Assembly (NCBI GenBank): GCA_945787595.1
Contig: CALZJV010000230.1
Coordinates: forward strand, 1 to 11,124
Length of the DNA stretch: 11,124 nt
Reading direction: 5' to 3'
Source: an uncultured Desulfobacterales bacterium
GTDB taxonomy: Bacteria > Desulfobacterota > Desulfobacteria > Desulfobacterales > JAFDCJ01
In this document: positions 1-7,230 of the stretch, in pieces
Layout: each line of letters starts with the position of its first letter
Numbering within the stretch: the stretch's first letter is position 1
Made by a program: the position numbers and the translations under genes
The notes under the pieces: generated by a model
What the model was told of the DNA's origin: nothing
The model's database searches: none
Seen by the model: only the letters and a program-made list of their open reading frames with translations

Positions 1-3000
1 TTTATCCCCGCTGCCCTCGGCCCAGAAGGCCAGTGCGATATGACCGGTGAGTAAATACTCCGGACTTTCCCCGGCTTTTTGCGCCAGGGACTTCTCCTTT
101 TCCTGGTCCAGCAAGCACTCAGCAATCATACGGTACCAGGCATCTTCGGTGTTGCTCAGAAAATTGTCCAGCTCGGCCAGGGCCTCTTCCTTGCGGCCCA
201 TGTTGTGTAAAATTTCTGCCTTCAGCAAGCCAACCCGCAACCGCCCGGCATTTTCACGGCCATCCAGAGATAGAAATCGCTGAGCATATTCCAACGCCGA
301 ATCCCAGTCTTCTTCCATGGTATCGTAAAATACCATCTCAACCAGCAAGTCCCCATCACCGGGATTGATTTTAAGGACCTGTTCCAGCAGCGTCCGCTTG
401 GTGTCGGGAGCCAACGAATCCTGGCCGAGTTTCGCCTGCAGTGGCGCCAGCAGGGCCTGGCGTTCGGCCAGCTCAGGGCGGGATTTTTGAAATTCTTGGG
501 AAAATTGGTCAAGTTGCGCCTGATACCCCCTGCGGGTCTCCGGATCTTCAATACTCGCCAATTTTTGCTGTTGTGTTTTTTCCAGTCGGGCCAGTGCCAA
601 AAAGTGAAGCCAGGTTTCATGCCCGGTCATCAGAACCACAGGTTGCAGCAACTTTTCAGCTTTTGCCGTATCGTGAATCCTGTCGGCAACCAGTGCGGCG
701 ACATAACGCAGCCAATGGCGTTCTTGATCCGTGTACCCTCCCCGCAGGAATCTGTCTTCGGCAATCTTTCCTTCCAGGGCCCGCACCAGGTAGCCGAAAA
801 ACTCATCTGGCGACCGCCAGTCCAGCGCGAGCAGGTCCTGACCATAGGGACTCGCAGCCGAGCGGTCGGCCAGCCAGTCGATTAAAAAGAGCATCAAACG
901 TGCCGGGTCATTTTTGTCGTCCATCGACAATGCTTTCTCGAATAAAACCTCGGCGTTCTCGCGATCGCCGGCACAAAAATGAATCATGGCTGCGGCCAGC
1001 ACCAGGGTGGGATCAGAGCTGGTTTTCAACTCTTGGTCTGCCAGCGATTGAGCTTCAGGCCAGTGTCGCTTTTCAGCCAGATCCATTATTTTTTTGATTT
1101 TGGCATCGACGGACAGATCCAGCACCCCATTCCATTTCGCCTTGCCGGCTTTTAATTCCTGCAAAAAACCAACCGCCTTGTTGATGGGCAACACCATACC
1201 CATATCTGACAGCAGAGTGGGAACCGGCACGGGGCCGGAGAGCCAGTCCATGGCCACGCCGGAAGCAATTCCAATAACCTTGCCGCGGAGGTCGATAACC
1301 GGTCCGCCGCTATTTCCCCGGTGGATGGAGGTATCCACTTGCAATAAATTTTCGAATGCCCGGCGGACATGACCCTGAGTCACGCTGACGTTGACAGTGG
1401 CTTCCTGAGTCCGGCTGCCCAAGGGAAATCCGAGAGCGATCACCGGCGATAACTTGGGTACTGTCAGCGCCTGCATTTTTTCATCCAGTGGCAGAGGATG
1501 GAGACCTGCCGGCACCCGATCGATCTTGAGCACCGCAAAGTCATCTTTGAGGGGTGATCTGATCAGCTGCCAGGTTCTGCCCGGCGATCGGGCGACGCCC
1601 GCGATGGTCAGGCGGGGTTTGCCGTCCGTACGAAAGGCCAAAGACAGCCCATAGATGTCATCCAACTCGCCGCTTTTTGATAACCCCGGCAATCGTTTGA
1701 ACGCCTTCTCACCTTCAAACCACAGAAAGATACGATAACCCAACTGAAGAGGGCCCTGTTGATTTACGAGTCGACGAATCCAAAGATATAAATTACTGTC
1801 TTCCAACCATGGGCAGACGACATGGCGGTTGGTAAGCAGATAACCAGTGTTGTCCACCAGAAAAGCGGTGCCCTCGCTACGATTCTGGTAAACACGGTGT
1901 TCGCCGGCGGTAAGCCAGTATTCGGTTAAAACAAAAGCGACGGATTTCGCATATCGGTTGGCATGCTTTCCGAAAATCTTTTCGGTATCTTTTTGTCTGA
2001 AAACGAAAAAAAACCAGGCCAGTATCGCCAGTATCGCTGCGACACCGATGACCAGGGCCAGCAGACCGATCCGTTTTTTCAGGCTTCGGATTTCCTGCAC
2101 CGGCGGTTGCATTGCTTCGCGGCGGCGACGCATGGCAGATTCGATCTCTTCTTCTTTTACACGGGAGAGGCTTTCAGCAACTTCGGCCATGGATTGGGGG
2201 CGCAGGTTGGGATCCTCCGCCAACATGGCTTTTAGCAGCACGACGAATTCAGCGGGCAGGGGCAGCGTGTCGATTTCAGCTTGATAATCCTTCGAATCAT
2301 GTTCAGCCGTCAGCAACTCCACGAAAATTTTTCCCAAAGACCATATATCACTGCGGAAATCCAGTGGCCGCTGGTTAATGATGTCCGGATGGCAGGACAG
2401 CAGTTTCTGGAGGGTCGGCCCGGGTCGATCCAGTTTGGGATCGAAAAAACGGGAAAGCTTGTAGTCGATTTTAATCTCAAGGTCGCCATCATCGCCCTTG
2501 ATGACCAGAATGTCATCCAGGATCAAATGGGGAATAAAGTGACCGATGCGGTGAAGACCCTCCAGGATGGCGGCAATCCGGTAAAAGAGCTGGAAAGCGA
2601 CCTGGTAGTCCTGAAAGACGCCGGACGCAATTAAATTCCCCCAATTTTCCGTATCGAGCCATTCGCTGACCCGGTACCACAGGCCGTCGGATGATTGTCG
2701 AATCTCAAAATGCCTGACAAAATATTTTTCGGGAAGTTTTTTAAGTTCTTCCAGCTCATTTTTAAGACGTTCAGCGATTTTTTCGTCAACACCGGACTGC
2801 GGGCTAAAGATACGGAGCATGACCGATTCTTCAGTCTGCTCCTTGACGGCACGACACAGGATCGTGGCATATCCTTCGTGGAGAACCTCGATGATCCGGT
2901 AATCATCAATGGTTTTTCTGCCCTCCTGGACTTCGTTTCCGCAGGCAGGACAGGTGGTGATATCTTCGGCCAGCAGCTGGCCGCAGCCTTGACATAGCTT

Positions 3001-3003
3001 CAT
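1..3003 (-). CDS. Zinc-ribbon / pseudokinase / transmembrane / HtrA-like trypsin protease / TPR protein (3' end outside window)
   Basis: The frame is open from the ATG at 3003 down to base 1 (1001 codons, no stop), so the C-terminus lies outside the window. Domains in order: a zinc ribbon (Cys4, Cys7, Cys18, Cys21); a Ser/Thr kinase-like fold at about residues 35-282; a basic stretch KKR (309-311) and one transmembrane helix (about 313-335); an S1C/HtrA-like trypsin domain (about 350-615) with triad His394 (TNRHVV), Asp488 (KDDFAVLKI) and Ser565 (GNSGGPV); then helical TPR-like repeats (about 667-697, 885-915, 921-952). The kinase part looks inactive: the VAIK lysine is Arg64 (VMLRIF), the HRD aspartate position is His159, DFG reads DYK (180-182), and only one glycine of the P-loop remains, while SDIWSLG (218-224) is kept. 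Family knowledge plus the basic residues before the helix suggest a cytoplasmic sensor part and a periplasmic protease and TPR part. No PDZ domain was seen. Partner and substrate are unknown. Confidence 0.85.
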   Translation of the reverse strand, partial: MKLCQGCGQLLAEDITTCPACGNEVQEGRKTIDDYRIIEVLHEGYATILCRAVKEQTEESVMLRIFSPQSGVDEKIAERLKNELEELKKLPEKYFVRHFEIRQSSDGLWYRVSEWLDTENWGNLIASGVFQDYQVAFQLFYRIAAILEGLHRIGHFIPHLILDDILVIKGDDGDLEIKIDYKLSRFFDPKLDRPGPTLQKLLSCHPDIINQRPLDFRSDIWSLGKIFVELLTAEHDSKDYQAEIDTLPLPAEFVVLLKAMLAEDPNLRPQSMAEVAESLSRVKEEEIESAMRRRREAMQPPVQEIRSLKKRIGLLALVIGVAAILAILAWFFFVFRQKDTEKIFGKHANRYAKSVAFVLTEYWLTAGEHRVYQNRSEGTAFLVDNTGYLLTNRHVVCPWLEDSNLYLWIRRLVNQQGPLQLGYRIFLWFEGEKAFKRLPGLSKSGELDDIYGLSLAFRTDGKPRLTIAGVARSPGRTWQLIRSPLKDDFAVLKIDRVPAGLHPLPLDEKMQALTVPKLSPVIALGFPLGSRTQEATVNVSVTQGHVRRAFENLLQVDTSIHRGNSGGPVIDLRGKVIGIASGVAMDWLSGPVPVPTLLSDMGMVLPINKAVGFLQELKAGKAKWNGVLDLSVDAKIKKIMDLAEKRHWPEAQSLADQELKTSSDPTLVLAAAMIHFCAGDRENAEVLFEKALSMDDKNDPARLMLFLIDWLADRSAASPYGQDLLALDWRSPDEFFGYLVRALEGKIAEDRFLRGGYTDQERHWLRYVAALVADRIHDTAKAEKLLQPVVLMTGHETWLHFLALARLEKTQQQKLASIEDPETRRGYQAQLDQFSQEFQKSRPELAERQALLAPLQAKLGQDSLAPDTKRTLLEQVLKINPGDGDLLVEMVFYDTMEEDWDSALEYAQRFLSLDGRENAGRLRVGLLKAEILHNMGRKEEALAELDNFLSNTEDAWYRMIAECLLDQEKEKSLAQKAGESPEYLLTGHIALAFWAEGSGDK

Positions 3004-3076
3004 AAGGATTCCGCCGTGCGGTCGAAAGTCAAATCGGAATTAAACGAAAGATGGGAACTTGTTTTTACGATGACGA

Positions 3077-3105
3077 AGTATGACAAAGGATGGATGGTGT
3101 GTCAA
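3077..3105 (-). promoter_or_regulatory. Putative sigma70-type promoter of the pseudokinase-protease gene
   Basis: Read on the minus strand, a perfect -35 box TTGACA (3105-3100) is followed after exactly 17 bases by CATACT (3082-3077), a 4/6 match to the -10 consensus. It lies about 75-100 bases upstream of the ATG at 3003 and points towards it. The upstream ribosome-binding sequence is weak (GGCGGA about 6 bases before the ATG). The promoter is predicted from motif and spacing only. Confidence 0.45.
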
Positions 3106-3194
3106 CTATGGCGGGGGAGGGTGTGCAGGGTCACGTCATACAAGCAAATAACTGATTGGATGTACTAATATAATTTTATTAATAAAAACCATGG

Positions 3195-3277
3195 AAATTC
3201 CAAGCACTAAATAACAAATTCCAAACAAATTGAGATTTGGAATTTGTTTGTAATTTGGTGCTTGGGATTTGGAATTT
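3195..3277. repeat. AT-rich imperfect inverted repeat (long hairpin)
   Basis: The left arm (3195-3230) and right arm (3235-3277) are largely reverse-complementary with small gaps. Both carry the words AAATTCC, CAAGCAC and ACAAA in the left arm, and their complements TTTGT, GTGCTTG and GGAATTT in the right arm. Only a few bases separate the arms, so the transcript could fold into a long imperfect hairpin. It has no coding potential and lies midway between two divergent promoters. It resembles the dispersed non-coding repeats common in Desulfobacterota intergenic DNA; that comparison is from memory, not from a search. Confidence 0.55.
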
Positions 3278-3420
3278 TAACTGTTTAGGTCATTGGACTT
3301 TCGAATTTCGGTTTTTGTTCATTGTAACACATTGAAATTACAAGCCCTGAAATTTTGTTTTTGTGTTTTTTGCGCCTTTTTGCGGCCATATCAAAATTGC
3401 CCCAAAAAGCTGGATTCTTC

Positions 3421-3449
3421 TTGACAAAGATAATGTATCTTACTATTTA
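3421..3449 (+). promoter_or_regulatory. Putative sigma70-type promoter upstream of sat
   Basis: TTGACA (3421-3426), a perfect -35 box, is followed after 17 bases by TATTTA (3444-3449), a 4/6 match to the -10 box. It points towards sat, whose start is at 3833, and would give a leader of about 375 bases that includes the octamer inverted repeat at 3502-3733. A closer promoter is possible in the AT-rich DNA after 3737, but no clear -35/-10 pair was seen there. Confidence 0.4.
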
Positions 3450-3501
3450 AACTTTTTTGTCAAACCTGCGAAACGATCGCATAGCCGATTCATAAGATAA
3501 C

Positions 3502-3733
3502 TGGAATAATGGAATGTTGGAATCTTGGAATGATGGGTTTAAAGAAACCAGTATTCAAACGCATATGATTTCATTGATTTTCTTGTCTTGATGGAGTATT
3601 TTAGCGGTAAAAACCAGAAAATAGATGCCTGGAGAGCGTCACCAAAAAAAGTAGATTCAACATTTATAGTATGATAGTCCGTTTTCCGCTTTTCATGCCC
3701 AATATTCCAACATTCCACTATTCCATCATTCCA
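3502..3733. repeat. MITE-like structure: 36-bp inverted arms made of TGGAATNN octamers
   Basis: The left arm (3502-3537) is four tandem TGGAATNN octamers followed by TGGG. The right arm (3698-3733), reverse-complemented, has the same architecture of four octamers plus TGGG and matches the left arm at 30 of 36 positions. The mismatches fall almost entirely in the NN positions. The interior (3538-3697, 160 bases) is AT-rich and holds no convincing gene. No target-site duplication was found at the outer ends. It could be a non-autonomous mobile element, a recombination product of a dispersed repeat, or a structured part of the sat leader RNA. Confidence 0.5.
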
Positions 3734-3832
3734 TTCGCCTCATCAAGAAAATGGCCGAAAAAAATACTGTGATTCCAATAAATTGTAGAAATACCGATAC
3801 ATTAAATTAATAAGGAAAGGAGAAAAGATCAA

Positions 3833-5116
3833 ATGTCAAAATTGATTCCACCTCATGGCGGAAAAGGTCTGACCTGCTGCCTGCTCGAAGGCGCAGATTT
3901 GGACGCCGAAAAGACGAAAGCCGGAAGCCTTAAAAGGATTTCCATTTCACAGCGGGAAAAAGGCGATCTGATTATGATGGGCATCGGCGGCTTCAGTCCT
4001 TTGACGGGCTTTATGACCAAAGCGGACTGGAAAGGCGTTTGTGATAACTTTTTGATGGCTGATGGGACTTTCTGGCCCATTCCGGTTACCCTGTCGGTCA
4101 CGAAAGACGATGCCGCCGGCATCACCGCGGGCGATGAGATATCCCTTTTCGATCCTGAAGGGGATGAAATCATGGCCACCATGAAAGTCACTGAAAAATA
4201 TGAAATGACCGAAGCCGACAAAAAGTTTGAATGCGAAAAAGTATACATGGGCGAGGGCACACCGACTGCTGACGAATTCTGGAAAATTGCCAAAGACGAT
4301 CACCCCGGTGTCCAGATGGTTATGGAGCAAAAAGCCGTCAATCTCGCAGGACCGGTCAAGGTGCTGAGTGAAGCAGAATACCCCACCAGGTATGCCGGGG
4401 TATATATGCGTCCGGAGCAGTCCCGCAAGATATTTGAGGAAAGAGGCTGGAGCGAAGTCGCTGCTCTGCAGCTTAGAAACCCCATGCATCGTTCGCATGA
4501 ATATCTCTGCAAAATAGCGGTCGAAGTCTGTGACGGGGTCTATATCCATTCTCTCGTCGGTAATTTGAAACCCGGTGATATTCCGGCAGGCGTGCGTGTA
4601 AAATGCATTGATTCCCTGGTAAAAAATTACTTTGTGGAAGGCAATGTCGTCCAAGGCGGTTATCCACTGGATATGCGCTATGCCGGCCCGCGAGAAGGCT
4701 TGCTGCATGCCACCTTCCGCCAGAACTACGGCTGCTCCAAGATGATTATCGGACGTGATCATGCCGGTGTGGGTGATTTCTACGGTATGTTCGAAGCCCA
4801 GACCATTTTTGACAAGATCCCCCAGCCCGATGGAACCGGTAAAGCGTTGCTGTGTACACCGCTGAAAATCGACTGGACCTTTTACTGCTACAAATGTGAC
4901 GGCATGGCCTCCTTGAGAACCTGTCCCCACGAAAAAGATGATCGGGTACTACTCAGCGGCACCATGCTGCGTAAAATGCTCTCAGAAGGTGGCGAACTGC
5001 CGGATCATTTCGGCCGCGATGAAGTCGTTGCGATTCTACGTGAATACTACGAAGGACTGACGGAAAAAGTCGAGATCAAACTTCACGGAGCGGCTACCGG
5101 AGACGAAAAGAAATAG
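3833..5116 (+). CDS. sat: Sulfate adenylyltransferase (ATP sulfurylase)
   Basis: Sat converts sulfate and ATP to adenosine 5'-phosphosulfate and pyrophosphate in the cytoplasm. This is the activating step of dissimilatory sulfate reduction, before AprBA and DsrAB. The 427-residue length fits the bacterial homo-oligomeric type. An N-terminal PUA-like domain precedes the catalytic domain, which has [11 protein letters not shown] (213-223, the QxRNPxHxxH nucleotide/sulfate-binding motif), MRYAGPRE (281-288) and GRDHAGVG (307-314). Cys352, Cys355, Cys364 and His366 form a likely structural zinc site, as in other bacterial Sat proteins. There is no fused APS-kinase domain. A strong Shine-Dalgarno (AAGGAAAGGAG, 3812-3822) ends 10 bases before the ATG. 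The gene stands alone: a terminator follows, and no apr, qmo or pyrophosphatase gene is adjacent in the window. In a sulfate reducer it is expected to be highly expressed. Confidence 0.97.
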   Translation: MSKLIPPHGGKGLTCCLLEGADLDAEKTKAGSLKRISISQREKGDLIMMGIGGFSPLTGFMTKADWKGVCDNFLMADGTFWPIPVTLSVTKDDAAGITAGDEISLFDPEGDEIMATMKVTEKYEMTEADKKFECEKVYMGEGTPTADEFWKIAKDDHPGVQMVMEQKAVNLAGPVKVLSEAEYPTRYAGVYMRPEQSRKIFEERGWSEVAALQLRNPMHRSHEYLCKIAVEVCDGVYIHSLVGNLKPGDIPAGVRVKCIDSLVKNYFVEGNVVQGGYPLDMRYAGPREGLLHATFRQNYGCSKMIIGRDHAGVGDFYGMFEAQTIFDKIPQPDGTGKALLCTPLKIDWTFYCYKCDGMASLRTCPHEKDDRVLLSGTMLRKMLSEGGELPDHFGRDEVVAILREYYEGLTEKVEIKLHGAATGDEKK

Positions 5117-5150
5117 CTGATGTTCTAAACGATTTGATCTCGAATTCAAA

Positions 5151-5178
5151 AGGGAGCTGCCGCAAGGCGCTCCCTTTT
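5151..5178 (+). terminator. Intrinsic terminator after sat
   Basis: The stem AGGGAGC (5151-5157) pairs with GCTCCCT (5169-5175). Its inner part GCC-GCAA-GGC extends the helix past one bulged base. A run of T follows directly. It lies 35 bases after the sat stop codon, so sat is probably a monocistronic transcript. Confidence 0.85.
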
Positions 5179-5258
5179 TGCTTAAAACACAGTCTGAACT
5201 AAACTGCTACCGCAAATCTTTGCTGAACCTCAAACGTTTGGAAGATGGATAAAGGAGG

Positions 5259-5290
5259 GACTTCCGAAGCTGTTCGCAGCTTCGGAAGTC
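5259..5290. repeat. Perfect 14-bp inverted repeat with TTCG loop
   Basis: GACTTCCGAAGCTG (5259-5272) is followed by TTCG and then by its exact reverse complement (5277-5290). In RNA this would be a very stable hairpin. No T-run follows on either strand, so it is not a standard intrinsic terminator. It sits between the sat terminator and the promoter of the GntR gene, so it would not be transcribed from that promoter. It may be a REP-type extragenic palindrome or a back-up transcription or RNA-end barrier. Confidence 0.7.
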
Positions 5291-5327
5291 ATACAGAAAT
5301 GACGCTGCCTCATGCAGGAATAAAGGG

Positions 5328-5358
5328 TTGACAAGGTATAGAATACATTCTATATAAT
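5328..5358 (+). promoter_or_regulatory. Putative promoter of the GntR-family regulator gene
   Basis: A perfect -35 box TTGACA (5328-5333) is followed after 17 bases by TATATA (5351-5356), or after 19 bases by the perfect -10 box TATAAT (5353-5358). The surrounding DNA is very AT-rich. The start codon at 5474 would leave a leader of roughly 110 bases. Confidence 0.6.
5337..5354. promoter_or_regulatory. Palindrome in the promoter spacer, possible autoregulatory operator
   Basis: TATAGAA (5337-5343), four bases TACA, then TTCTATA (5348-5354) form a perfect 7-bp inverted repeat between the -35 and -10 elements. A protein bound here would block RNA polymerase. Just downstream, TATACTATAA occurs twice within about 30 bases. 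GntR regulators often repress their own gene, so the product of the next gene is the natural candidate to bind, but this is inferred from position. Confidence 0.4.
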
Positions 5359-5473
5359 ATACTATAAATAATAAATTATACTATAACTCTTTAAAATCTT
5401 AATATAAACTGGCCTATTTTGCCAATGGGTTTTTATTGTTTTCTTCACCGGCAACTCCTTAACGAGGCAGATT

Positions 5474-6124
5474 ATGTCGCTCAAATTCCTTACTAAAAAT
5501 GTGGCTGTCTATGAGGCTCTTCGCAAAGACATCATCGAAAGCAGGCTGAAGCCGGGCCAGAAGATCATTATGAGTGACGTGGCTAAAGAATTCGGTTTGA
5601 GTGATATTCCGGTCCGTGAAGCGATCCGGAGACTTGAAAGTGAAGGATACGTCCATTGCACACCCCATGTTGGCGCAATTGTGAGCAAACTGGACGGAAA
5701 TAAAATTATTGAACTCTACTTAATTAGAGTGGAGCTTGAATCACTGGCGACACGCCTGGCTGTTCCCCATATCACCTCTAGGGATATCGATTTCCTCATC
5801 AAAAAAAATCAGGAAATGGAGTTGGCCATCCAATCGGAGAAACTCGAGAAATTAGGCGTTTTGAATAAAGATTTTCATCTAAGAATCTATCAGGCAGCCC
5901 CCTACCCGACCTTAAATCAGCTCATCGAAGACTTGTGGGAAAAGATGGAACGTACCCAATGCGTATTCACATTCGTTCCCGATAGAGCCGTTGCATCCGT
6001 GGAGGAACATAAAATGATCATAGCGGCCTTAAAAGCAAAAGATACGACCCTGTCGGAAAGGCTGGTCAAGGATCAAAAGAGCCGGACCATGGCAAGCTTG
6101 GAGAGATATCTCAAGGAGTCATAA
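5474..6124 (+). CDS. GntR-family transcriptional regulator, FadR/FCD subfamily
   Basis: This is a 216-residue DNA-binding regulator that likely senses a small organic acid or acyl compound. The N-terminal winged helix-turn-helix spans about residues 10-72, with the characteristic core DVAKEFGLSDIPVREAIRRL (35-54). The all-helical FCD ligand-binding domain spans about 80-213. Metal-site positions of the FCD family read Asn131 and His135 (NKDFH), His179 (EEH) and Gln201, where the family usually has a third His, so metal binding may be altered. The ATG at 5474 is preceded by GAGG (5464-5467) at a 6-base distance. Upstream lies a strong promoter with an internal palindrome, which suggests autoregulation. 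The downstream SDR and FAH/ABC genes are the likely regulon. The effector is unknown. Confidence 0.92.
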   Translation: MSLKFLTKNVAVYEALRKDIIESRLKPGQKIIMSDVAKEFGLSDIPVREAIRRLESEGYVHCTPHVGAIVSKLDGNKIIELYLIRVELESLATRLAVPHITSRDIDFLIKKNQEMELAIQSEKLEKLGVLNKDFHLRIYQAAPYPTLNQLIEDLWEKMERTQCVFTFVPDRAVASVEEHKMIIAALKAKDTTLSERLVKDQKSRTMASLERYLKES

Positions 6125-6195
6125 TCGGATTATACCGCCAAAAGGCAGGCAAATAAGAATCGGTAAAAGCCAAAGGGACCGAAAAGCGAGCGTTA

Positions 6196-6396
6196 GTGAG
6201 CATAGAGGATAAGACAACGGAGAGATTATGCGCTTCATTCGAGAAGATTATCGAGGCTCTGTTGACAAAAGATATAGACAGTGCCGACCGTCTGATGAAA
6301 GAACAGAAGAAGAATACCATGAAGGCTTTGCAGGAATACATACTGCAGCTCAACACTGCCTCACCGGAGATTCTGGAAGAGATCTGGCAAAAATAG
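6196..6396 (+). pseudogene. Remnant of a second GntR/FCD regulator (C-terminal end only)
   Basis: This short frame begins with GTG and ends with TAG. Its translation from about residue 15 aligns with the last ~36 residues of the GntR protein just upstream: FEKIIEALLTKDIDSADRLM matches the helix beginning HKMIIAALKAKD, and KEQKKNTMKAL matches KDQKSRTMASL. Both carry Gln where FCD proteins usually have the last metal-binding His, so they belong to one subfamily. There is no HTH domain or most of the FCD domain, and no good ribosome-binding site. The nucleotide sequences differ clearly, so it is not a fresh tandem duplication. It is probably what remains of a paralogous regulator after deletion; a small expressed FCD-tail protein is the less likely alternative. 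Confidence 0.55.
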
Positions 6397-6450
6397 GCAG
6401 AACGCTGAACCGGGAAGGGCCGGTGATAATAACGAGGAGGACATAGACAT

Positions 6451-7230
6451 ATGGATTTAGGAATAACAGGGAAAAAAGGAATAGTTGGCGGGGCAAGTTC
6501 CGGCCTGGGAAGGGCCTGCGCCCTGGCGCTGGCCCGTGAGGGAGTTGAGCTGACGATCGTTGCCCGTACCGCAGCAGATATAGAGGCGGCCGCGCAGGAA
6601 ATCAGCGCCGAAACAGGCGTTAAGGTTATCCCGGTGGCTGCTGATATCAATAGCGACGAGGGGCGGGCCGCGGTGCTTGCTGCCTGTCCGGAACCGGACA
6701 TCATCGTTAACAATTCAGGCGGCCCCCCGACCGGAAATTTCCGTGACTGGGATCGTGCGGCCTGGCTGGACGCAATTAATAACAACATGCTCGGTGCGGT
6801 CTTCATGATCAAGGAAACGGTGGATGGAATGATCGCCAGAAAATTCGGGCGGGTCGTCAACATCACCTCGAGTGCGGTAAAGGCCCCGATCAGTATCCTG
6901 GGCTTGTCCAACAGTGCCCGGGCCGGATTGACGGGTTTTGTTGCCGGTACTTCCCGGGAAGTGGCCAAGCATAACGTGACGATCAACAACATCCTGCCGG
7001 GTGATTTTGACACCGGAAGGCACCAGGCCAATACCGAGGCTTTGGCGAAAGTCCAAAACCGGACCTACGAGGAGATGCGGGCGATCCGCACCGCAGCGGT
7101 CGCCGCAGGCCGATTCGGGGAGCCTTCCGAGTTGGGTGAGCTGTGTGCGTATCTGTGCAGCGATCAGGCTGGATTTATCACCGGCCAGAACCTGCTGATT
7201 GACGGCGGCAAGTATCCGGGGACCTTCTAA
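6451..7230 (+). CDS. SDR-family oxidoreductase-like protein with divergent active site
   Basis: This 259-residue protein has a Rossmann fold of the short-chain dehydrogenase/reductase family. Visible motifs are the glycine-rich cofactor loop GGASSGLG (13-20, TGxxxGxG-like), NNSGG (87-91, where NNAG is usual), the strand NITSS (137-141), and a C-terminal GFITGQNLLIDGG (241-253). The catalytic YxxxK is missing: the Tyr position is Leu152 and the Lys position is Ala156, with Arg157 next to it (LSNSARAGL). This matches the BKR-like SDR subgroup known to deviate from the standard catalytic residues, so the reaction cannot be predicted. The start is well supported by AGGAGG (6435-6440) 10 bases before the ATG. 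It is visibly more GC-rich than the regulator gene upstream. It may be co-transcribed with the regulator, since no terminator lies between them. Confidence 0.88.
   Translation: MDLGITGKKGIVGGASSGLGRACALALAREGVELTIVARTAADIEAAAQEISAETGVKVIPVAADINSDEGRAAVLAACPEPDIIVNNSGGPPTGNFRDWDRAAWLDAINNNMLGAVFMIKETVDGMIARKFGRVVNITSSAVKAPISILGLSNSARAGLTGFVAGTSREVAKHNVTINNILPGDFDTGRHQANTEALAKVQNRTYEEMRAIRTAAVAAGRFGEPSELGELCAYLCSDQAGFITGQNLLIDGGKYPGTF

Noticed and set aside
441..1097. Long plus-strand frame opposite the left-hand gene
   Set aside because: It is a shadow of the 1001-codon minus-strand protein with recognisable domains; its translation has a random-looking composition and no motif.
2281..2634. 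117-codon plus-strand frame with fairly protein-like composition
   Set aside because: It is antisense to the kinase-like domain, where the opposite frame shows clear family motifs such as SDIWSLG.
3502..3733. CRISPR-like array because of repeated TGGAATNN units
   Set aside because: The units are 8 bases with no spacers of uniform length and are arranged as two inverted blocks; no cas gene is present.
3947..4930. 327-codon minus-strand frame inside sat
   Set aside because: It lies entirely antisense to the highly conserved sat coding region and shows no family signature.
6111..7031. 306-codon minus-strand frame opposite the SDR gene and regulator remnant
   Set aside because: It is low-complexity Ser/Ala/Pro-rich sequence produced by the codon pattern of the SDR gene, with no recognisable domain.
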